Source: Altererythrobacter sp. H2
GTDB taxonomy: Bacteria; Pseudomonadota; Alphaproteobacteria; Sphingomonadales; Sphingomonadaceae
Direction of reading: 5' to 3'
DNA length: 64,000 nt
Assembly: GCF_035319885.1 (NCBI RefSeq)
Contig: NZ_CP141285.1
Span: 1,302,001-1,366,000, forward strand
Positions within the stretch are counted from its first letter, which is position 1. Every line of letters begins with the position of its first letter. Shown one piece after another: positions 63,838 to 64,000 of the stretch. The position numbers and the translations under genes are program-made. The notes below the pieces were generated by a model that worked only from the letters and a program-made list of their open reading frames with translations, ran no database searches and was not told the DNA's origin.

Positions 63838-64000
63838 ATGACCAAGCTCTCCCCCATCGTGTCCGAATTTGAGACCGAAGAGGAAGCCGCCTCCTATGAC
63901 GCTTGGCTGCGGGCCAAGGTCGCCGCGTCACTCGCTGACCCGCGCCCGCCGATCCCCCATGATGAGGCGATGGCTCGGGTCCAGAGCTTTATCGACGAGA
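63838..64000 (+). CDS. PaaA2-like antitoxin / stability determinant, N-terminal part
   Basis: 54 residues before the window ends: MTKLSPIVSEFETEEEAASYDAW, LRAKVAASLADPRPPIPHDEAMARVQSFIDE. This matches small antitoxins of the stability-determinant type (PaaA2-like), with the DPRPxIPHDE segment. Such genes normally precede a ParE/RelE toxin, which would lie beyond the edge. Not proven here. It follows a repeat-rich gap after lepA. Confidence 0.7.
   Translation, partial: MTKLSPIVSEFETEEEAASYDAWLRAKVAASLADPRPPIPHDEAMARVQSFIDE

Overview
The window is a compact, high-GC chromosomal segment of housekeeping and metabolic genes. It most resembles an alphaproteobacterium of the order Sphingomonadales (Erythrobacteraceae, Novosphingobium or Sphingomonas type). 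The clues are an F0 ATP synthase operon (atpI-B-E-F'-F) separated from F1 and carrying both b and b' subunits, the rpsA-cmk-aroA run beside a FYDLN-acid protein gene, the ffh-rpsP-rimM-trmD-rplS operon, DHA2/HlyD/MarR and PHA genes, and many GTG/TTG starts with 4-nt gene overlaps. I see no prophage, insertion sequence, CRISPR array or rRNA. The taxonomic call is inference from gene content.

Layout. 1-5.8 kb: the end of an outer-membrane barrel gene, then a minus-strand run purB, LapA-like gene, pyrF, leucyl aminopeptidase, trpF, preceded by radC. 5.8-9.7 kb: a ydbH-ynbE-ydbL operon (predicted envelope lipid-transport bridge). 9.9-12.5 kb: the F0 ATP synthase operon. 12.5-18.9 kb: minus-strand quinone oxidoreductase, gloB, rpsA, cmk, a small membrane protein and aroA. 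18.9-23.3 kb: FYDLN-acid protein, tRNA-Ala(GGC), then ffh-rpsP-rimM-trmD-rplS. 23.3-24.1 kb: the only long non-coding stretch, holding a duplicated structured element and operator-like palindromes before asd. 24.1-30.8 kb: asd, a lipoprotein, an emrB-emrA-marR efflux cassette, a DsbA-family isomerase, an esterase and a membrane protein. 30.8-35.1 kb: ACE-like M2 peptidase, YncE-type lipoprotein, retropepsin-like/zinc protease and RimK. 35.1-42.1 kb: SDR, AMP nucleosidase, rplI-rpsR-rpsF, DUF808 protein, GST, acyl-CoA ligase. 42.1-47.7 kb: zinc-ribbon protein, Mpl-like Mur ligase, LD-carboxypeptidase, fabD-fabG, dnaN. 47.8-56.6 kb: DUF2855 protein, alcohol dehydrogenase, N-acyl-D-amino-acid deacylase, epoxide hydrolase-like protein, ferredoxin reductase-like protein, phaZ, phaC. 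56.7-64 kb: two tandem PAS-GGDEF-EAL-PilZ proteins, lepA, and the start of a PaaA2-like antitoxin gene.

How the genes work together. Most are translation, ribosome biogenesis, nucleotide, fatty-acid and cell-wall genes. Functional sets include ribosomal protein modification (rimK and its neighbour, with rpsF 3 kb away), peptidoglycan recycling (mpl-like gene divergent from ldcA), PHA synthesis and mobilisation (phaC-phaZ), regulated drug efflux (marR-emrA-emrB with a perfect inverted repeat in front) and c-di-GMP signalling (two paralogues).

The most unusual features are: (i) a 97-nt double-hairpin (REPIN-like) element inserted in frame inside trmD; (ii) two diverged tandem copies, about 235-240 nt apart, of a hairpin-rich element downstream of rplS with apparently compensatory stem changes; (iii) ribosome binding sites buried in perfect hairpins in front of the LapA-like/pyrF operon and the DUF2855 gene. 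No obvious large accessory system is present; the novelty I can support lies in these non-coding and repeat elements.
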